From NCBI RefSeq assembly GCF_002994745.2, contig NC_037091.1, positions 27,224,289 through 27,288,288 on the forward strand: DNA of 64,000 bases, given 5' to 3'. A model generated the notes under the pieces. It ran no database searches, was not told the DNA's origin, and worked only from the letters and a program-made list of their open reading frames with translations. A program made the position numbers and the translations under genes. Positions 61,391-64,000 of this stretch are shown here, one piece after another; the first letter of the stretch is position 1; each line of letters starts with the position of its first letter. This DNA is from Rosa chinensis. Lineage: Eukaryota > Streptophyta > Magnoliopsida > Rosales > Rosaceae.

Positions 61391-61782
61391 GATCCTATCT
61401 GCGGAGCTCCGCTTTGAAATTAACGTGTGAAGTTCAAGTTTTAGGTCACTTTTCGGTTGCATATCTACATCTCGAAAGTTCAATTTTTAGGCACTAGTGT
61501 ATAGATCATCTCTGCAAATTTTCAGCGAAATTGATGATCGTTAAGGTATCTAAGTCGCTTAAACCAATGGACGGACTGAATCTGTCAACATGAACCGTAT
61601 TAGCTTTAAGGGAGTTATCAATGTCTTAACGATCATCATTTTGGCTGAAAATTTGCAGAGATGATCTATACACTAGTACCTAAAAACTGAATGGTCGAGA
61701 TGTGGATGTGCGACCGAAAAGTAATCCAAAACTCGAACTTCATACATTAATTTCAAAGCGGAGCTCCGCTCTGGATAGGATC
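61391..61782. mobile_element. Palindromic MITE 1
   Basis: The arms begin GATCCTATCTGCGGAGCTCC and end with the inverse (GGAGCTCCGC...GATAGGATC). The interior is itself inverted (TCATCTCTGCAAATTTTC against GAAAATTTGCAGAGATGA), so it folds into one long hairpin. CA and GT repeats border it. Confidence 0.7.
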
Positions 61783-61784
61783 TC

Positions 61785-61808
61785 TGTGTGTGTGTGTGTG
61801 TGTGTATA
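61785..61808 (+). repeat. GT microsatellite
   Basis: About ten GT units between MITE 1 and MITE 2. Confidence 0.8.
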
Positions 61809-61815
61809 CAGGCGT

Positions 61816-62174
61816 GTTCTGAAGCGGACGTCCGCACTTCGCTAAAGTGAGGATGGCGACGCAGCAGCGGCGTTCCAGGCGGTGAGGGCTACTCGGGGCT
61901 TGGCGGACAGAGGCTGGAGGCATCCCAGACGGTTCTGGGCAGTGATCGAGGTTGGAGGAGGTAGAGGTTGCAGGTTCTGGGCAGCAACTCGACCTGCAAC
62001 TGCAACTTTTTGGGCGGAGCTGCAACCTCATTGCCGGCAAATCCACCCGATTGTAGACCGGTCCGTCCTACCCCTGGCCTCCGTCCGCAAGCGGCGCCGC
62101 GCGGTCAAAGCTTGATCAAGGCTGCTGTGTCGATGTCCGCACTTTAGCAACAGTGCGGACGTTCTCTTTGGAAC
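61816..62174. mobile_element. GC-rich MITE 2
   Basis: Inverted ends share GTTC, then ACGTCCGCACT and GCTAAAGTG (left 61816-61850, right about 62135-62174). The interior is GC-rich with repeated CTGCAAC and TTCTGGGC. Short frames across it (for example 61882-62115) are not supported as genes. Confidence 0.6.
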
Positions 62175-62180
62175 CGCTCC

Positions 62181-62206
62181 GTGTGTGTGTGTGTGTGTGT
62201 GTGTGT
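62181..62206 (+). repeat. GT microsatellite
   Basis: About thirteen GT units between MITE 2 and MITE 3. Confidence 0.8.
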
Positions 62207-62211
62207 ATATT

Positions 62212-62554
62212 ATCCAGAGTGGAGCTCCACTTTAAAATTAAAGTGCGGATTTAGAGTTTATGGTCACTTTTCGGTTGCATATCTAGATCTCGACCATTCA
62301 GTTTTTAGGTACTAATGTATAGATCATCTCTGCAAATTTGAGCCAAATTTATGATCGTTAAGGTATCTAACTCACTTAAACCAACGATAGTTATCAATGT
62401 CTTAATGATCATCAATTGGCTGAAAATTGGCAGAGATGATCTATACATTAGTACTTAAAAACTGAACGGTCGAGATGTGGATATGCGACCGAAAAGTGAC
62501 CCTAAACTCTAAATCCACACTTTAATTTCAAAGCGGAGCTCCGCTCTATAGGAT
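62212..62554. mobile_element. Palindromic MITE 3 (same family as MITE 1)
   Basis: Starts ATCCAGAGTGGAGCTCCACT and ends GGAGCTCCGCTCTATAGGAT. The interior repeats the GCAGAGATGATCTATACA and TATAGATCATCTCTGC arms of MITE 1. Followed by a TA repeat (62566-62586). Confidence 0.7.
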
Positions 62555-63713
62555 CTGTATAAATATATATATATATATATATATATGTATATTTTAATGA
62601 ATGAGTTGCTTGTAATTGTGTGTGTGTGCAGATATTACTACATTATCTTTACGAAAGTTTTTTTTGGTAAGAAGTATAACCTTACATTTTTCTTTCCAAG
62701 TATGATAAAATGATTTCATTTTGTTGACTGTGTTTTCCTTTGAAGTGATTATTCAGATCGATCAATGAGTTGCACATGGAATTTCTATGTGTCTCAGAAT
62801 TCCTGATTGAGGTAGCTGATGATTTGTAAGTACTTTCTTTCTTTGTGTTTTTTTTTCCTTTTCTTTTTTTTCAGTCAAAGGCTCTTATTATTTGTTACAT
62901 TTTTTCAGTGGCCCTTATTTCACATTATAATTATTAATTTGTAACTGATGGTTGGTTGGTTTTCTATCTGTTTTCAATTACTATGTACTCTGTCGGAACG
63001 TCGTTTAATCCTTAGACATATATATTATCAGTATCATTTGCTATTGAGTTGACACAATGATGTTGTAGGTTTGACTACGGGGTGAGTTCAATAGTTTTCT
63101 GAGTTCATACTGGTGACTATATAATTTAATTGGACGTTTCTAGTTCAAAAGTCTTGGCGCTCTTCGTGCTGGAGGATGTATTAGAAAATAATTTCAATAT
63201 ATTGCGCACGTTTGTCAGAGTACATGGAGCTTGTGCCCCTACAGTGCTGGTGAGCATTCATTAATTTGACCACTTCTTGTTTCCAAGTCTTTTTCTGGTG
63301 CGAGGGAAGGGGGACTGGACTGAACCTAAGACCCTAGATGAGCTTAAGCTCAGGTTGATCCCCTGAGACTCTTGATTTAATCATGTAATATTCTGAAAAA
63401 AAAAACTATTCTTCTCCTTGGTTTCCATTAAATGCAATGCAATTCATTTTTATTAATTCAAGCAATATGAAGTTGAGAATAGATTGATGCTGCTCGTTGT
63501 CAGGAATAAGAATTGCTTAATGAAAGCCCTGGTAGTTATGTTAATACAAAAAGGACTTGCATTGTTTTGTTTGTTAAGGGACAGGTAAAACTTAAGGTAC
63601 AGTAGCCTAGTATGTGTAAGTTTTCGGTCAGTAATTTAGGTGGTTAATGTAGTTTTCATACAGTAGGTTCCTTGTCAATGAAGTAAAAGCTCGCGTCATG
63701 TTTCTATATATAT

Positions 63714-64000
63714 TTATGATCAATATTTATTCTTGATTATCTTATTTACTATTGATTATAACACTAATTAAATTCTGATTTTTCTTGATTGTAGGAGTTT
63801 ATTGTGTGCACAATTCTTGGAAGAAATTAGTGCAAATCAAAGGAGAAGAATAAGGGATGTATCTGGTCGCTATTCAAGGCATATACAAGGAGTCATTAAG
63901 GGGAAAAGAAATCAGAAAAATCAAGACATTGTCATGAGAAAATCAAGCAAATTTGGAGGAGAAATCACCTCAAGATGATTGGCCATGATTGCATCACAAG
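63714..64000 (+). mobile_element. Truncated A-family LTR (D-like), runs off the window
   Basis: From about 63714 the sequence is the inverse of LTR D at about 39370-39650 with high identity (for example GTGTGCACAATTCTTGG and GAATAAGGGATGTATCTGG). The 5' terminus and first few hundred bases of the LTR are missing, so it is a truncated copy, unlike the other family members. Its 3' end lies outside. Confidence 0.75.

Larger units (their letters stand above)
59732..63249 (+). pseudogene. Decayed multi-exon plant gene of unknown function
   Basis: Exon-like pieces with intact splice signals follow one another: about 59732-59830 (KMTISERGTAVVVLRTWEQ), about 59904-59982 (SWENFSVFKCVGHSNYLNP), 60080-60161 (MQDEFKSGEEYWALERKLC), about 61077-61166 (ISVEDAIEAIHLKS, then YRVLNLLLYQLRGE after a one-base slip), 62757-62825 (NELHMEFLCVSEFLIEVADD), 63069-63081 (13 nt) and 63175-63249 (DVLENNFNILRTFVRVHG). 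Reading across the last three exons gives a continuous frame. A frameshift near 59970 and another near 61120 indicate a pseudogene. The family was not identified. Three MITEs fill the intron between exons 4 and 5. First and last exons are not located. Confidence 0.5.

Noticed and set aside
61753..62115. GC-rich frames on both strands between GT repeats
   Set aside because: They run across MITE 2 and its borders with a composition effect only.

Overview
The window is nuclear DNA of a flowering plant, most likely a eudicot. The evidence is one intron-bearing nuclear gene for a chloroplast ClpC chaperone, plant-only transposon gene families (FAR1-related, plant mobile domain, ULP-like), LTR elements primed by initiator tRNA-Met, and hAT and Mutator foldback elements. 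The species cannot be fixed from the sequence alone. Apart from ClpC and one decayed gene, almost everything here is transposable-element sequence, and much of it can be resolved into dated nests using target-site duplications (TSDs).

1-24 kb is a three-level nest. The 3' part of a FAR1-related gene is split by a solo LTR ('A', TSD GAACA). That LTR is split in turn, beside its own TATA box, by a 21.3 kb tandem array of one Ty3/gypsy-like, LARD-like element in the order LTR-int-LTR-int-LTR-int-LTR, with a single TSD (TAGGA) around the whole array. Each 2.85 kb LTR carries a cassette of about ten consecutive hairpins whose 13-nt loops are nearly constant and whose stems change in a compensated way. 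Each LTR also has a TATA box bracketed by inverted repeats.

24-41 kb holds three more solo LTRs of the A family (B, C, D, with D inside C). Between them lie about 10 kb of decayed DNA with a ULP-like fragment on the + strand, a plant-mobile-domain pseudogene on the - strand, and a MITE with a 20-base G run.

41.6-50.7 kb: a diverged solo LTR ('G') related to the array LTR has been broken by A-family LTR 'E' and by a hAT-type element 'H'. H itself contains a 1.23 kb foldback Mutator-like element 'I' with a perfect 9-bp TSD. A-family LTR 'F' follows.

50.7-54.2 kb is decayed intergenic DNA. 54.2-57.9 kb is a five-exon ClpC gene that is complete except for one missing C in a C run of the last exon, which shifts the frame in the second AAA+ module. 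A hAT-like MITE lies in its 3' flank. 59.7-63.25 kb carries exons of a decayed gene of unknown function with a 13-nt microexon and three MITEs in one intron. The right edge enters another, truncated A-family LTR.
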